Counted from the first letter of the stretch, positions 9,379-19,676 are shown. The stretch is DNA of 64,000 nt from Trichococcus sp. K1Tr (GCF_028309625.1 NZ_JAQMHR010000005.1:137620-201619); one strand, 5' to 3'. Translations and numbers: made by a program. Notes: generated from the sequence alone by a model not told the origin.

Positions 9379-9600
9379 GTGAACTACTCACGACTTAAGT
9401 CGCACGCTTCCTACGAACTCCTTCCTTACCTACGTATGTCTTTGCAGGCAGAGGGAGTGGATATTTAGTAGGCTCAAAAGGCAGTACCTGCCTCATGTAT
9501 TTTCTTTTACTTGGCTAACGCCAAGAGGTTCTTGCTGGCATTGATGTCCCGGTCGTGGGTTGCACCGCAAGCCGGACAGGTCCATTCCCTGATATGTGGG
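9379..9600 (-). ncRNA. Candidate omegaRNA (reRNA) of TnpB
   Basis: In IS605 elements the guide RNA of TnpB spans the end of tnpB and the right end, with the guide being the DNA just outside. Here the region from the last tnpB codons to the right-end hairpin at 9391-9402 would be the scaffold, and the guide would be the minus-strand sequence starting at 9378 (CAAAAACTGTCTAAAGTTGA). The 5' end of the RNA is a guess. Position and family knowledge support this; no transcription data are available. Confidence 0.5.
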
Positions 9601-10607
9601 GCTTTCTTGCCGTCCCGATGTCCGCAAGTGGAACAGATTTGGGTGGACGGATAAAACCTATCAGCCTTGATGAGCGTCCGGCCTTTCCATTCGGCTTTGT
9701 ACGCCAACTGCCTGCAGAATTCGGACCAACTGACATCCCCAATCGCTTTCGCAAGACTGTGGTTCTTCATCATATTCGAACTCCGCAGCGTCTCAATCAC
9801 GATGACTTGGTTTTCGTCCGTGATTTTATTGGAGAGATTGTGCAGGAAATGCTTGCGTTGGTTCGCAATCTTTTCGTGTTTTTTTGCCAGTACCAATCGT
9901 GCCTTTTCTCGGTTCTTGCTGCCTTTTTGTTTGCGGGACAAGGCGCGTTGGGCTTTCTTGACTTTCTGTTCAGATCGGGACAGGCATTTCGGGTTCGCAT
10001 ATTTCACGGATTCGCCGGCATCGGTTGTGGTGACGGCGAAGTCGGAAATGCCGAGATCAATACCGATTTTGTGTTCAGCAGGCAGCCATTCCGGTGTTTC
10101 CTGTTCCACCAAAATGGAAATGAAATAATTGCCGGCCTTGTTCATGGAAATGGTACAGGATTTGATTAGCCCATCAAAATTCCGGTGCTGTTTAATTGAT
10201 ACGAAGCCGATTTTTGGGAGTTTAATCTTTCCGTCTTCGATACGGATATTGCCGCCCTGATTGTTGGTGGTGTAGGACGCTTTCGATTTATGTTTGGCTT
10301 TGAATTTCGGATGACCGATGGCTTTGTCGCGGAAGAAGTTTTTGTAGGCCTTATTTAGGTTTTGGCTGGCATTTGCCAAGGCCAGGTTGTCCACTTCTTT
10401 CAGGAACGGAAATTCTTCTTTGAAGGACGTGTAGGTGCGTGGCTTGATGCTTCTCAGCAGTTCTTTATCGTCTTTGTAGGTTTCATAAATTTCTTTTCGG
10501 TCAGCCAACATCTGATTGTAGACAAATCTTGCGGAGCCAAAACAATTTGCGAAATAGATTTTCTGTTCCTGATTGGGGTACAAACGAAACTGATAGGCTT
10601 TCAGCAT
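9507..10607 (-). CDS. tnpB: RNA-guided endonuclease TnpB (IS605 OrfB)
   Basis: About 366 residues, full length for TnpB. Order of parts: N-terminal helix-turn-helix region (MLKAYQFRLYPNQEQ), a wedge domain, then a split RuvC nuclease with catalytic Asp in GIDLGISD (about 183), Glu in VIETLRSSNMM (about 268) and Asp in DRDINASKN (about 352). A zinc ribbon (CSTCGHRDGKKAP, CPACG) lies between the last two. All catalytic residues are present, so it should be active. The start at 10607 follows AGGAGGTGA; an upstream in-frame ATG at 10637 has no such site. Confidence 0.92.
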   Translation of the reverse strand: MLKAYQFRLYPNQEQKIYFANCFGSARFVYNQMLADRKEIYETYKDDKELLRSIKPRTYTSFKEEFPFLKEVDNLALANASQNLNKAYKNFFRDKAIGHPKFKAKHKSKASYTTNNQGGNIRIEDGKIKLPKIGFVSIKQHRNFDGLIKSCTISMNKAGNYFISILVEQETPEWLPAEHKIGIDLGISDFAVTTTDAGESVKYANPKCLSRSEQKVKKAQRALSRKQKGSKNREKARLVLAKKHEKIANQRKHFLHNLSNKITDENQVIVIETLRSSNMMKNHSLAKAIGDVSWSEFCRQLAYKAEWKGRTLIKADRFYPSTQICSTCGHRDGKKAPHIREWTCPACGATHDRDINASKNLLALAK

Positions 10608-10892
10608 GAAACTCACCTCCTTGGCTTCATTATACACCTCCGAACTTGTGTTCGCAAAACGTGAAGTAAGGGAAAAGCTGTGCTACCTAACTATCGACTG
10701 AAGTCATGAGAATGCGACAGCACTTATTTCAAATTCAAAGGAACTTTCGCAATAATCAAATAACACTTTGGTGAATCGATTGAAATAATAGTTACTATCA
10801 AAATAGGATTTCAGACGTATTTGAAAATATGGATAACCTGAATCTAGTTTTACTGAAACAGCATTCTCATGAAATATTGGAGGAGAATTTGC

Positions 10893-11030
10893 ATGAATGA
10901 TAAAGAAAAGTCAGAGCGAATAATGGGGAAATATAATCGCAACTTAAGTACTTTTACTAAAAATGCGACTCACTAGGAGTTCAAAACGGTATTGAAATAT
11001 GTCGCGGATGAAGCCGTCTGTAAACAATGA
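10893..11030 (+). pseudogene. Stop-interrupted copy of a small unknown protein
   Basis: Behind ATTGGAGGAG it reads MNDKEKSERIMGKYNRNLST through ATH, a TAG at 10974, then EFKTVLKYVADEA and a second stop at 11028. This is clearly the same family as the intact 53-residue protein at 28550 (MIDKETAQKILDKYDRDYAT, EFHTVLKYVADES). After the second stop the sequence still matches (KLVGLD), so this is a decayed paralogue rather than a short gene. The 250 bases before it hold only the transposon left end and no other gene. Confidence 0.7.
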
Positions 11031-11089
11031 AAGCTTGTCGGCTTGGACTCAATGTGATGTAGCCTAAAATGTCCATTTGGAAAATTCTA

Positions 11090-11137
11090 AAAACAGCCCC
11101 AATCGTTGAATTGATAACGTTTGGAGCTGTTGATCTA
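11090..11137 (-). terminator. Terminator of the DUF1829/DUF6978-like pair
   Basis: ACAGCCCCAATCGTT and AACGTTTGGAGCTGT form an imperfect stem. On the minus strand it is followed by a run of T, so it ends the pair at 12392-11162. Confidence 0.65.
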
Positions 11138-11161
11138 CACAGAAACTGATGTTTTATGGAG

Positions 11162-11932
11162 CTATTTCAATTTCAATAGCTCTTCTTTTTTTGACCAAGG
11201 CTGGATATCAATTTCTAATGCTTGTGCTGCTGTAATGGCTTTATCCGGAATTTTGTTATCAATGTCATTTGCGACCAAAATATAGCGAACTTGGTTCTTA
11301 CTGGTTTTTCTTTTCTTATTCAAGTCATCGTATATGAAACCTTCTTTTGTGACATCCCCGAATGACAGATTGTTGATGAACTGCATCAATATTTCAGGCC
11401 GGGATTTTGTCGGTCCAAGACTGTAATCTATCTGATGCTCTAGCCCAGAATCTCCAGTCATTTTGATATCAAAATTACCGCCTAACTCATTATCGAATAA
11501 ATACTGTTTGGCTTCTTCGTTGAATAGACTTATGATATTCGGTTTTGAGAGGAGAACCATATCATAGATGCGCAAAATCGCTTGGATAAGATTATGTTTT
11601 TTCAAAGGGAAATCTTTTATGGTTGCTTCAACATACAAAATCTCATCATTCAACTGGATTCCGAAGTTGGATAAGGTATTATGAATTAATTTTTGCCTCG
11701 TATTAGTCTTGATGTCCAATCCATACATTGCAAGTTCATTGAAGGTATTTCCATCATCAGAAATTCGGATTGTGTTGTTTGCTTTCAATTCAATGTATAA
11801 TCTGATCCGGTCATTTAAGTGGTTAACAAAAGGAGTGACAATCTCATCAGCATTTTCCAGTTGTTTAATTGAATATTTGTTTTTGAACCAGTCCACGTAA
11901 TCACTGATCAACTGTTGGGATGTGTTGGGCAT
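11162..11932 (-). CDS. DUF1828/DUF1829 domain protein
   Basis: 256 residues. The N-terminal half (DEIVTPFVNHLNDRIRLYIE, then NTIRISDDGNTFNELAMYGLD) fits DUF1828, and the C-terminal half (RPEILMQFINNL through VRYILVANDID and KAITAAQALEIDIQPW) fits DUF1829. These domains occur in accessory and prophage-like regions; no biochemical function is known to me. The gene starts 22 bases after the DUF6978-like gene, so the two are probably one transcript. The domain names come from recall and should be checked by profile search. Confidence 0.7.
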   Translation of the reverse strand: MPNTSQQLISDYVDWFKNKYSIKQLENADEIVTPFVNHLNDRIRLYIELKANNTIRISDDGNTFNELAMYGLDIKTNTRQKLIHNTLSNFGIQLNDEILYVEATIKDFPLKKHNLIQAILRIYDMVLLSKPNIISLFNEEAKQYLFDNELGGNFDIKMTGDSGLEHQIDYSLGPTKSRPEILMQFINNLSFGDVTKEGFIYDDLNKKRKTSKNQVRYILVANDIDNKIPDKAITAAQALEIDIQPWSKKEELLKLK

Positions 11933-11954
11933 ATTGTTCGACTCCTTTCATTTT

Positions 11955-12392
11955 CTATGTCAGTGGCATCGTTGTGTTTTTAATATCAACGTTATTATAT
12001 AATAAGAATGCAACTAAGCTGTCATGTAATTCATTTATGATTTCTTCGTCACTAATTTTATTAAGTGGTTCAACTTGGGTGCCATTGTAATGCTCTTCAT
12101 CAAAAATATGGACATGAGGAGTATCAATATCAACTCCATTCAATCCTACATGAGGTGGTCCAGTCATATCCAACCTTACCATTAAGCCATGCCTTTTTGA
12201 ACGCATAAGGTAGGTGAGGTTGTCTATGTTCAAATGGCCTTTTCGATTGATGAGCATGTCAAATTTTTCGTTTATTAATTCTGGGCTCTTTAAATGATGG
12301 TGATTTTGACTGCCGATATGAGGGAATTCCAATATCTGTTTCTCCAGTATCTTAAGACAATTAAATAACTCGTCGAAAAGTGCCTGTTCCAA
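11955..12392 (-). CDS. DUF6978-like protein
   Basis: 145 residues. The block KGHLNIDNLTYLMRSKRHG, then MVRLDMTGPPHVGLNGVDI and TPHVHIFDE, resembles DUF6978, with conserved PPH and PHVHI histidines. The best start is TTG 12392, preceded by a weak GGAG; no ATG in frame fits better. It lies just upstream of the DUF1828/1829 gene, a pairing that suggests a joint accessory function such as defence or toxin-antitoxin. Function unknown. Confidence 0.6.
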   Translation of the reverse strand: MEQALFDELFNCLKILEKQILEFPHIGSQNHHHLKSPELINEKFDMLINRKGHLNIDNLTYLMRSKRHGLMVRLDMTGPPHVGLNGVDIDTPHVHIFDEEHYNGTQVEPLNKISDEEIINELHDSLVAFLLYNNVDIKNTTMPLT

Positions 12393-12413
12393 ATTACAGT
12401 CATCTCCATCTTG

Positions 12414-12617
12414 TCAGTGACAATTAGTATTTTTTGTGATGAATGCCAGAATCCTACCAGCTTCAACGTAAGTTTCATCATCAGTGATATTTAAATGAAC
12501 AAACCCAGAAAAATACTTATCTTCATTGCAGTCATTTATTACGACAACTATATCATTTTATTCTTCACTTGTCGTTGATGGTAAATGAGTAAATCTACCT
12601 TTTTTATAGACAAACAT
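12414..12617 (-). pseudogene. Stop-interrupted ORF before the DUF6978-like gene
   Basis: From ATG 12617 the minus strand reads MFVYKKGRFTHLPSTTSEE, a TAA at 12560-12558, then in the same frame NDIVVVINDCNEDKYFSG, FVHLNITDDETYVEAGRILA and FITKNTNCH to a TGA at 12416-12414. The protein-like composition after the stop suggests one gene of about 67 codons inactivated by a nonsense mutation, or its C-terminal remnant. It is probably a third member of the cluster. Confidence 0.45.
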
Positions 12618-12803
12618 TTTATAAATCAATTATTTACTGTACTATTTTTAATATACGCAAACATCTGCGAAACACGTTACACCGGAATATTATTGTCTGG
12701 ATTTGATAGTGATACGGATTAAATTTAAACGTAAGCGCGTTAATCTGTTTTTTTGGCGACATTTCTCAAAATGGATCTCAGTTCTCTTTTACTAAAGATT
12801 CTA

Positions 12804-12840
12804 AACCGATGATAGGCTATAATAGTGTTATCAGATGAAA
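12804..12840 (+). promoter_or_regulatory. Promoter element shared with the Fic gene
   Basis: AAACCGATGATAGGC followed by TATAAT (12818-12823) and TAGTGTTATCAGATGAA. An almost identical 37-base stretch sits at 17919-17955 before the Fic gene. There is no good -35, so the conserved AAACCGATGAT just upstream of the -10 may bind an activator. Confidence 0.5.
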
Positions 12841-12902
12841 AAGCGTATTCTCTTGTTGTGTCGCAGATTCTGTATACAGCATTTGTTTTTATAGGAGGAA
12901 AT

Positions 12903-14645
12903 ATGTTTACGCAAAGGCAAAGTAAGTTACTCATTTATTTATTGAACCTCAAGGATTGGGTAAAGACAAAAGAGTTGGCTGCGTTCCTGAATGTCGGCAG
13001 CAAGACAGTTTTAAAAGAAATCAATTCGATAAACGAGATTAATCAGAATGACCTTTTTATTGAATATGTGAGGAACAAAGGCTTCAGGTTTAAAAATTTG
13101 TCCGATCAAATGAAAGAGCAAATCATCCAAACAGAGTTTGAAAAAGAAAATTTTCACACTTTAAAAGATAGTCCGATTGTTTTCATCCTTTACCTTATTT
13201 TTATGGGAAAAGAAGTCAGCCTCCAGAACATCTCGGATACGTTTTATATGTCAAAAACTTCCGTGGCAAAAGAATTTTCGATCGTGAAACGATGGATAAA
13301 AAGGACCAAGGGATTAACGCTTGAAAAAAACAGGCTCGGCTTTAAAATTGTAGGCGAGGAAAGATATAAAAGGATTTATATATCCAACATCATCCACAAC
13401 GAAAGCTTAAAAAAACTGATGCTCGAACAATATGCTGAAGAGGAATATCAAAAGTATCTTTCAGCAATCACCAGGATTTTAAGGGATTTTTTGATAAACA
13501 ATCACATTTTTATTTCCGACATGGATTTTAATCGGGTAAGCAAATACATCGTCATTTCGATTTTAAGAAGTAAAGCCGGCGCTCTTCTTGAATTTGCGGA
13601 TGAAATGCACACTACTCAGCCAGTGTTTATGGACGAATTAATCAGTGAGATCAAGAATGAACTGGATTATCTGTTATCAAATTTTGAAGCAAGCGAGATT
13701 GAAAATTTAATCAATATTTTCTCGATGCGGACGACGGATTTTATCAATCAGGCAGAGTATGCATTAATTCAGAAAAAATTGCGGACTATTGCAGAACCAT
13801 TGCATGCTCACGAGGCACATGGGGATAAAAATGAAACCATTACGGATGAAGTCGTTCGGACCCTCTCGGCGTTAAAAAGGAAGCAAAAGCTTGGTATCAC
13901 TAGCCTGAATCTTCTGAATGACGAAATAATCAAGAAATACCTTTTTGCAGCCCATCATACTTATCTTTTATTCAAAAATGATTTGAAATTGTCAATCGAT
14001 AAGGAACTTTCCAGAATCGTCCTGCTGATCAATTTATACATTGATGAACTGAGCAGGAAAGGGAAAAATATTCTTTTGGTCAGTAAATCCAATATGGAAG
14101 TTCTGGAAAACATAAAGTACAAGTTTGAGGTGCACCAAGCAGATGCGCATGTGCACTACTTGCCTCAGTATTTTCTCGACGATGGGAACTTTAATTTTGG
14201 GAAATACAACATATTCATAACAACGGAAGATGAGATCACTGTCCGTTATCCTTTTTTCGAGTTGATGGATGCGATCCCGTCCGATGAGAACATCTCCCTG
14301 GTATTCCTGAAGGATCAGAAGCAATCGGAAGAGCGTATTCAGAGTACAATGAGCAAAATTGAGTTTACTGAAATGCATGTAGCCAAAGAAGAATCGGCAC
14401 GTGATATCCTGGATGAAATCGAAGCCATCCCCAGCGATTTTGCAAGTAAATTTACTATACATGGCAATGAATTATTGATTCTGTATATGCAAGCTGGCCT
14501 GAAACAAGCGGTGAAAAAATATGTCTTCGAGAAGGAAATCAGCATTGAGAACCAGTCTGTTCAAAAAGTATATCTTGTTTCCTGTGATGAAGATTATCCT
14601 TCCAAACAAGAGTTTTTTCAGGCTGTCACCGGATTGATCAAATAA
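12903..14645 (+). CDS. PRD/Mga-like transcriptional regulator of a sugar locus
   Basis: 580 residues from ATG 12903 behind ATAGGAGGA; the frame is open further upstream but without a site. N-terminal helix-turn-helix domains (RQSKLLIYLLNLKDWV, LAAFLNVGSKTVLKEINSIN; a second at YMSKTSVAKEFSIVKRW) are followed by two PRD-like helical segments, an EIIB-like segment (ILLVSKSNMEVLENIKYKF) near residues 400-430 and an EIIA-like end. Such BglG/LicR/MtlR-type regulators are phosphorylated by the PTS. The genes for 6-phospho-beta-glucosidase and the beta-glucoside PTS permease follow, and are its likely targets. Confidence 0.8.
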   Translation: MFTQRQSKLLIYLLNLKDWVKTKELAAFLNVGSKTVLKEINSINEINQNDLFIEYVRNKGFRFKNLSDQMKEQIIQTEFEKENFHTLKDSPIVFILYLIFMGKEVSLQNISDTFYMSKTSVAKEFSIVKRWIKRTKGLTLEKNRLGFKIVGEERYKRIYISNIIHNESLKKLMLEQYAEEEYQKYLSAITRILRDFLINNHIFISDMDFNRVSKYIVISILRSKAGALLEFADEMHTTQPVFMDELISEIKNELDYLLSNFEASEIENLINIFSMRTTDFINQAEYALIQKKLRTIAEPLHAHEAHGDKNETITDEVVRTLSALKRKQKLGITSLNLLNDEIIKKYLFAAHHTYLLFKNDLKLSIDKELSRIVLLINLYIDELSRKGKNILLVSKSNMEVLENIKYKFEVHQADAHVHYLPQYFLDDGNFNFGKYNIFITTEDEITVRYPFFELMDAIPSDENISLVFLKDQKQSEERIQSTMSKIEFTEMHVAKEESARDILDEIEAIPSDFASKFTIHGNELLILYMQAGLKQAVKKYVFEKEISIENQSVQKVYLVSCDEDYPSKQEFFQAVTGLIK

Positions 14646-14667
14646 ACTTATCAGCATCAGCAAGCAG

Positions 14668-14725
14668 AAAACACCATTCTCAAAAAGTGCTCGTCAACAG
14701 AGACTTTTTAGGAATGGTGTTTTAT
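14668..14725. terminator. Terminator after the PRD regulator
   Basis: AAAACACCATTCT pairs with AGGAATGGTGTTTT across about 30 bases and is followed by T-rich sequence. Because the next gene is in the same direction, this may also be a target for conditional termination. Confidence 0.65.
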
Positions 14726-14753
14726 TGTTGGATAAATTATATTATTAGCATAA

Positions 14754-16247
<1,494 letters not shown>

Positions 16248-16262
16248 TTAGGAGGCGTAAAA

Positions 16263-17642
16263 ATGGCAGAAAACATTTACAAGTTGGAAGAGACGATTTT
16301 AAAAAATATTGGTGGATCCGAGAATATCAAAAGCTACACACATTGTGCTACTCGGTTGAGATTCCAATTGATTAATGACAGTAAAGTCGGTTATGATGCT
16401 CTGAAATCAACCGATGGTGTCCTCGGAGTCATAAACAAAGGGGGACAAACACAAATCATTATCGGACCTGCTGTCGAACAAGTTTACCACAGGTTTGCAG
16501 GACTACTGAAAAATCAAAAAGGCGCAGGTGAACTTGCTCTTGATGGAGCGAGTCTTGAGAATTCGGAAAATGCATCAAATCCATCAAAAACAAAGGTTGT
16601 CGACCAAGTTTTGGCTTATATTTCTGGGTCGATACAACCGACATTGCCTGTGTTGATATCTGCAGGTATGATCAGTGCACTGTTGGCGATCGCTGTAACT
16701 ATGGGTATGGATAATCAAAGTCTTACATATACCACACTGATTGCTGTTGTGAATGTGGGTTTTGCTTTCCTGCCGGTATTCGTAGCTTTTTCTGCCGCCA
16801 GACATATAGGAACGAACGAATTTATTGCAGCCTTTATTTCACTAATCACGCTTAATGTATTTAACCAGCAAGCAGAGTTGAATCTGTTCAACCTTGCTGT
16901 TCCGAATATCAAGTACATGAACAGCATAATCCCTGTCTTGCTTATGGTTCCGTTATTGTACGTCGTTGATAGATTATGCGACAAATACATCCCGAGTGTT
17001 GCGCATTTTACGCTCAAATCGTTGATAATGGTAGTAGTTTGTTTGCCTGCTATGCTGGTTGTGTTTGGACCGGTAGGCTCACTTATAGGTGGCGGGCTGG
17101 CTAATGCGTGCATCTGGCTGCTGGAAACCACCGGACCCATTGCATTGGCTGTTCTATCCGCCCTGCATCCAATCACAGTTATGTTCGGGATGCATTACCT
17201 GTTTACGCCGATTATGACAAACGAAGTTGCTATGACCGGATATTCCTTTGTGCTTGACCGTGCATTAGCGGCAAACTTTGCAATGGCAGGAGCTGCCTTT
17301 GCGGTTGGATTCAAAGCCAAGAAATCGATCAACAAATCTTCAGGTTTTTCATCAGGAGTAACAGCTCTGTTGAGCGTCACAGAACCAGCACTCTATGGAT
17401 GTTTGGTTCGACTGAAAAGACCACTAATTGCTGCATGTGCAGCCGCCGGAATTTCGGGAGCATTTTTAGGAATATTCAAAGTTAAGGCTTATGCAATAGC
17501 CAGCCCCAATCTGTTGTCGTTGCCGATTTTTATCGGCGGAGAAGGCATGAGCAATTTTGTACTGGCTTGCGCTGGAGCATTGCTTGCATTCGTTCTGGGA
17601 TTTGGGCTTACCTACGTTATGGGGTTCAGTGAGGAAGCTTGA
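16263..17642 (+). CDS. PTS beta-glucoside transporter subunit IIBC
   Basis: Takes up and phosphorylates a beta-glucoside. The N-terminal IIB domain has the phosphocysteine in YTHCATRLRF (about residue 28). A linker near 85-115 leads to a IIC membrane domain with about ten hydrophobic segments, including ISGSIQPTLPVLISAG and the substrate-site region VTEPALYGC near 375. No IIA domain is present, so IIA must come from another protein. 459 residues, complete for a IIBC protein. Confidence 0.92.
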   Translation: MAENIYKLEETILKNIGGSENIKSYTHCATRLRFQLINDSKVGYDALKSTDGVLGVINKGGQTQIIIGPAVEQVYHRFAGLLKNQKGAGELALDGASLENSENASNPSKTKVVDQVLAYISGSIQPTLPVLISAGMISALLAIAVTMGMDNQSLTYTTLIAVVNVGFAFLPVFVAFSAARHIGTNEFIAAFISLITLNVFNQQAELNLFNLAVPNIKYMNSIIPVLLMVPLLYVVDRLCDKYIPSVAHFTLKSLIMVVVCLPAMLVVFGPVGSLIGGGLANACIWLLETTGPIALAVLSALHPITVMFGMHYLFTPIMTNEVAMTGYSFVLDRALAANFAMAGAAFAVGFKAKKSINKSSGFSSGVTALLSVTEPALYGCLVRLKRPLIAACAAAGISGAFLGIFKVKAYAIASPNLLSLPIFIGGEGMSNFVLACAGALLAFVLGFGLTYVMGFSEEA

Positions 17643-17746
17643 TTGTTTTCCAGACAAAAATCATGCAAAAAGGTCCTCAAGTTGGTGCCATTTCAGAATG
17701 GAATTTTGAAATAGTAGTGTCTTACTAAATTTTGTGAATAAGAAGG

Positions 17747-17780
17747 CTTGAAACGACGAAATGACGTTTCAAGTCTTTTG
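17747..17780 (+). terminator. Terminator of the beta-glucoside operon
   Basis: CTTGAAACG pairs with CGTTTCAAG around a nine-base loop, followed by TCTTTT. The remaining 130 bases up to the Fic promoter show nothing recognisable. Confidence 0.75.
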
Positions 17781-17918
17781 TGTATAGTTTGCAATTATCA
17801 GTAACGGATAAAAAGCTAATGCTCAAATGCAATCGTATCCGGAGCTGCCGCGAATGTTGATTAGGCGGGGAGGAGCGCTAGTTGTTGAAGAACATCATTT
17901 CCTTCTCGCCTTAGACGA

Positions 17919-17955
17919 CAAACCGATGATTGGTTATAATAGTAGTATTAGATGA
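17919..17955 (+). promoter_or_regulatory. Promoter element of the Fic gene
   Basis: AAACCGATGATTGGT followed by TATAAT, then AGTAGTATTAGATGAA. It matches the element at 12804-12840 in about 32 of 37 positions, although the genes downstream are unrelated. Confidence 0.5.
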
Positions 17956-17986
17956 ATAGCTTATTTTCAAGTAAAGGAGCTTAGCC

Positions 17987-18589
17987 GTGTTAGATAACAA
18001 ATTGGGAATCACGAATCAAGTTGAGTTGGCGAAAGCGGAAGAACGAATCAGTAAAGCTAACGCTAAACGTTTATATGATTCTGGTGATATCAATGATCTG
18101 GAAATCGGTACGTACAAAGGTTTAACAGACATTCAGAAATATTTGTTTGATGATATTTATGACTTTGCGGGAAAGACCCGTGCCATGAATATTTCGAAGG
18201 GAAACTTCAGATTTGCACCCGTTATGTATTTGGAAGTTTCTTTGAATCACATTGACGGTATGCCACAATCCACTATCGAGGAAATTGTAGCGAAATATGT
18301 TGAAATGAATATTGCGCATCCTTTTCGTGAAGGAAATGGACGCAGTACACGCATCTGGTTGGACTTGATTCTGAAGAAAGAACTGGGGAAAGTAGTAGAC
18401 TGGAACCTGATCGACAAAGATAATTATCTTTCTGCCATGGAACGCAGTCCTGTAAATGACTTGGAAATCAGATACTTGATCAGTAATGCCTTGACTACGT
18501 CAATTGATGATAGGGAAGTATACATGAAAGGTATCGATGTCAGTTATTATTACGAGGGATATACAGAATATACTACTGATGATTTATAA
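17987..18589 (+). CDS. fic: Fic domain AMP-transferase, self-inhibited class III type
   Basis: Transfers AMP from ATP to a hydroxyl side chain of a target protein. 200 residues with the intact Fic motif [12 protein letters not shown] near 117-128. The C-terminal helix has SYYYEG near residues 186-191, which fits the (S/T)xxxE(G/N) inhibitory motif that class III Fic proteins carry on the same chain, so no separate antitoxin is needed. Short Firmicute Fic proteins have this layout. The start is GTG 17987 behind AAAGGAG. It stands alone between terminators. Confidence 0.85.
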   Translation: MLDNKLGITNQVELAKAEERISKANAKRLYDSGDINDLEIGTYKGLTDIQKYLFDDIYDFAGKTRAMNISKGNFRFAPVMYLEVSLNHIDGMPQSTIEEIVAKYVEMNIAHPFREGNGRSTRIWLDLILKKELGKVVDWNLIDKDNYLSAMERSPVNDLEIRYLISNALTTSIDDREVYMKGIDVSYYYEGYTEYTTDDL

Positions 18590-18634
18590 AGGTTTAATGA
18601 AAAATTGGTAAGACTATATTTTTTCAAAACGGAG

Positions 18635-18782
18635 TACGGGTCCTCATCTCCGATGAGGGCTGCCTCGCCGGAGATGGACGGTGAAAATGGAATCTGATCT
18701 CCGATGAAGGTCTCTTGACCGGAGGAGACTACGACGAAACAGTGCTGTTCTCCGGCAAGAACCGTATCACCGGAGAAAAATA
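18635..18782. repeat. Palindromic CTCCGG/CCGGAG repeats, copy C
   Basis: Units ATCTCCGATGAGGGCTGCCTCGCCGGAGAT, ATCTCCGATGAAGGTCTCTTGACCGGAGGAG and TTCTCCGGCAAGAACCGTATCACCGGAGAA in tandem, separated by 20-25 base linkers with GTGAAAATGG. No gene. Confidence 0.75.
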
Positions 18783-18809
18783 AGCAAACCCGAAGATCCG
18801 AATGCAACA

Positions 18810-18853
18810 AAACAAGCAGAAACGTTAGCTATTCAACGTTTCTGCTTGTTTTT
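18810..18853 (+). terminator. Terminator downstream of the repeats
   Basis: AAACAAGCAGAAACGTT pairs with AACGTTTCTGCTTGTTT; T-run follows. It probably ends the fic transcript beyond the repeat cluster and can also act on the opposite strand. Confidence 0.85.
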
Positions 18854-18972
18854 TCAGTTTATAAACCGATTTTCCTTATGCCAATTCGCGTTTTTCTCGT
18901 TTTACAATGCACAATCGGCCAGATTTTACGGTATCCATATGAAACGAACAACCATATCGATAAAGTTTACGA

Positions 18973-19003
18973 TTGACTTGGAGTGAACTTCAGGGTCTAC
19001 ACT
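18973..19003 (+). promoter_or_regulatory. MerR-type promoter of the NAD-binding protein
   Basis: TTGACT (18973-18978), a 19-base spacer containing TTGGAGTGAACTTCAGGG, and TACACT (18998-19003). The long spacer with a dyad inside is the hallmark of promoters untwisted by MerR-family activators. The same layout is found at 27783-27813 and 63414-63444. Confidence 0.7.
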
Positions 19004-19037
19004 ATGGATATCGACTAGAAGAAAAGGGGTTTTTGAC

Positions 19038-19676
19038 ATGAAAATATTGATTTTAGGGGCGGCAGGACAAATCTCGAAGATGTTAACCAACCGATTATTG
19101 CAGGAAACTGATGCAGAATTAGTTCTGTATGCCCGTAATGCGAACAGACGGATCGCCAACAGTGACCCAAGCCGAATCGCGATCATCGACGGGGATTTCA
19201 ACGATTCAGCTAAGTTGATGGACGCCATGAAAGGTGTGGAGATTGTTTATCTGAATGACATGAATTCTCCGGATGCTACCCAAACCATTGTCAATGCTGC
19301 TAAAAAATCCGGTGTTGCCAAAATAATTTGCGCCACCATTCTTGGGATTTATGACGAAGTGGTCGGCGAGTTCGGGAAATGGAATGCCAGAATGGTCGGC
19401 CGCACGGGAACAAACCGCCACAAAGAGTCGGCAAAGATCATCGAAGATTCCGGGATTGATTATACTTTGTTGCGCTTGACTTGGCTTTACAATCAGGAAG
19501 GCAACGAAAAGTATAGGATCAGTCAAAAAGGGGAACCTTTCATCGGTGCGCAAGTGGCTCGCCAAGCGGTCGCGCGGTTGATCATGGACATCATTGAAAA
19601 TCCGGCTGTCTATTCAAACAAAAGCCTGGGCGTCAGCGAACCCAACACAGATTTTCCGAAACCATCCTTTTATTAA
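19038..19676 (+). CDS. NAD(P)-binding Rossmann protein (atypical SDR, NmrA-like)
   Basis: 212 residues. The nucleotide-binding motif is GAAGQIS near residues 7-13, then a YARNANRR cofactor-ribose region and IDGDFND. It lacks the YxxxK pair in the usual place, as do many atypical SDRs that act as NAD(P)H-binding sensors or isomerases. It stands alone behind a MerR-type promoter, so it is probably induced by a stress or electrophile signal. Substrate unknown. Confidence 0.8.
   Translation: MKILILGAAGQISKMLTNRLLQETDAELVLYARNANRRIANSDPSRIAIIDGDFNDSAKLMDAMKGVEIVYLNDMNSPDATQTIVNAAKKSGVAKIICATILGIYDEVVGEFGKWNARMVGRTGTNRHKESAKIIEDSGIDYTLLRLTWLYNQEGNEKYRISQKGEPFIGAQVARQAVARLIMDIIENPAVYSNKSLGVSEPNTDFPKPSFY

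Larger units (their letters stand above)
9379..10720 (-). mobile_element. IS200/IS605-type element carrying only tnpB
   Basis: The right end, read on the minus strand, has the hairpin GACTTAAGTC (9392-9401) followed by GTAGTTCAC ending at 9379. The left end has the related hairpin GACTGAAGTC (10696-10705), with the outer boundary near 10705-10720. There is no tnpA, so mobility would depend on a TnpA supplied elsewhere. Single-strand elements of this group have subterminal hairpins rather than terminal inverted repeats, as seen here. Confidence 0.75.

Noticed and set aside
9555..10169. Long plus-strand ORF opposite tnpB
   Set aside because: It mirrors the conserved TnpB coding sequence, with no ribosome site and implausible composition.
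12290..12481. Minus-strand ORF overlapping the DUF6978-like gene start
   Set aside because: A shadow frame; the DUF6978-like frame with TTG start and the decayed leader ORF explain the sequence.
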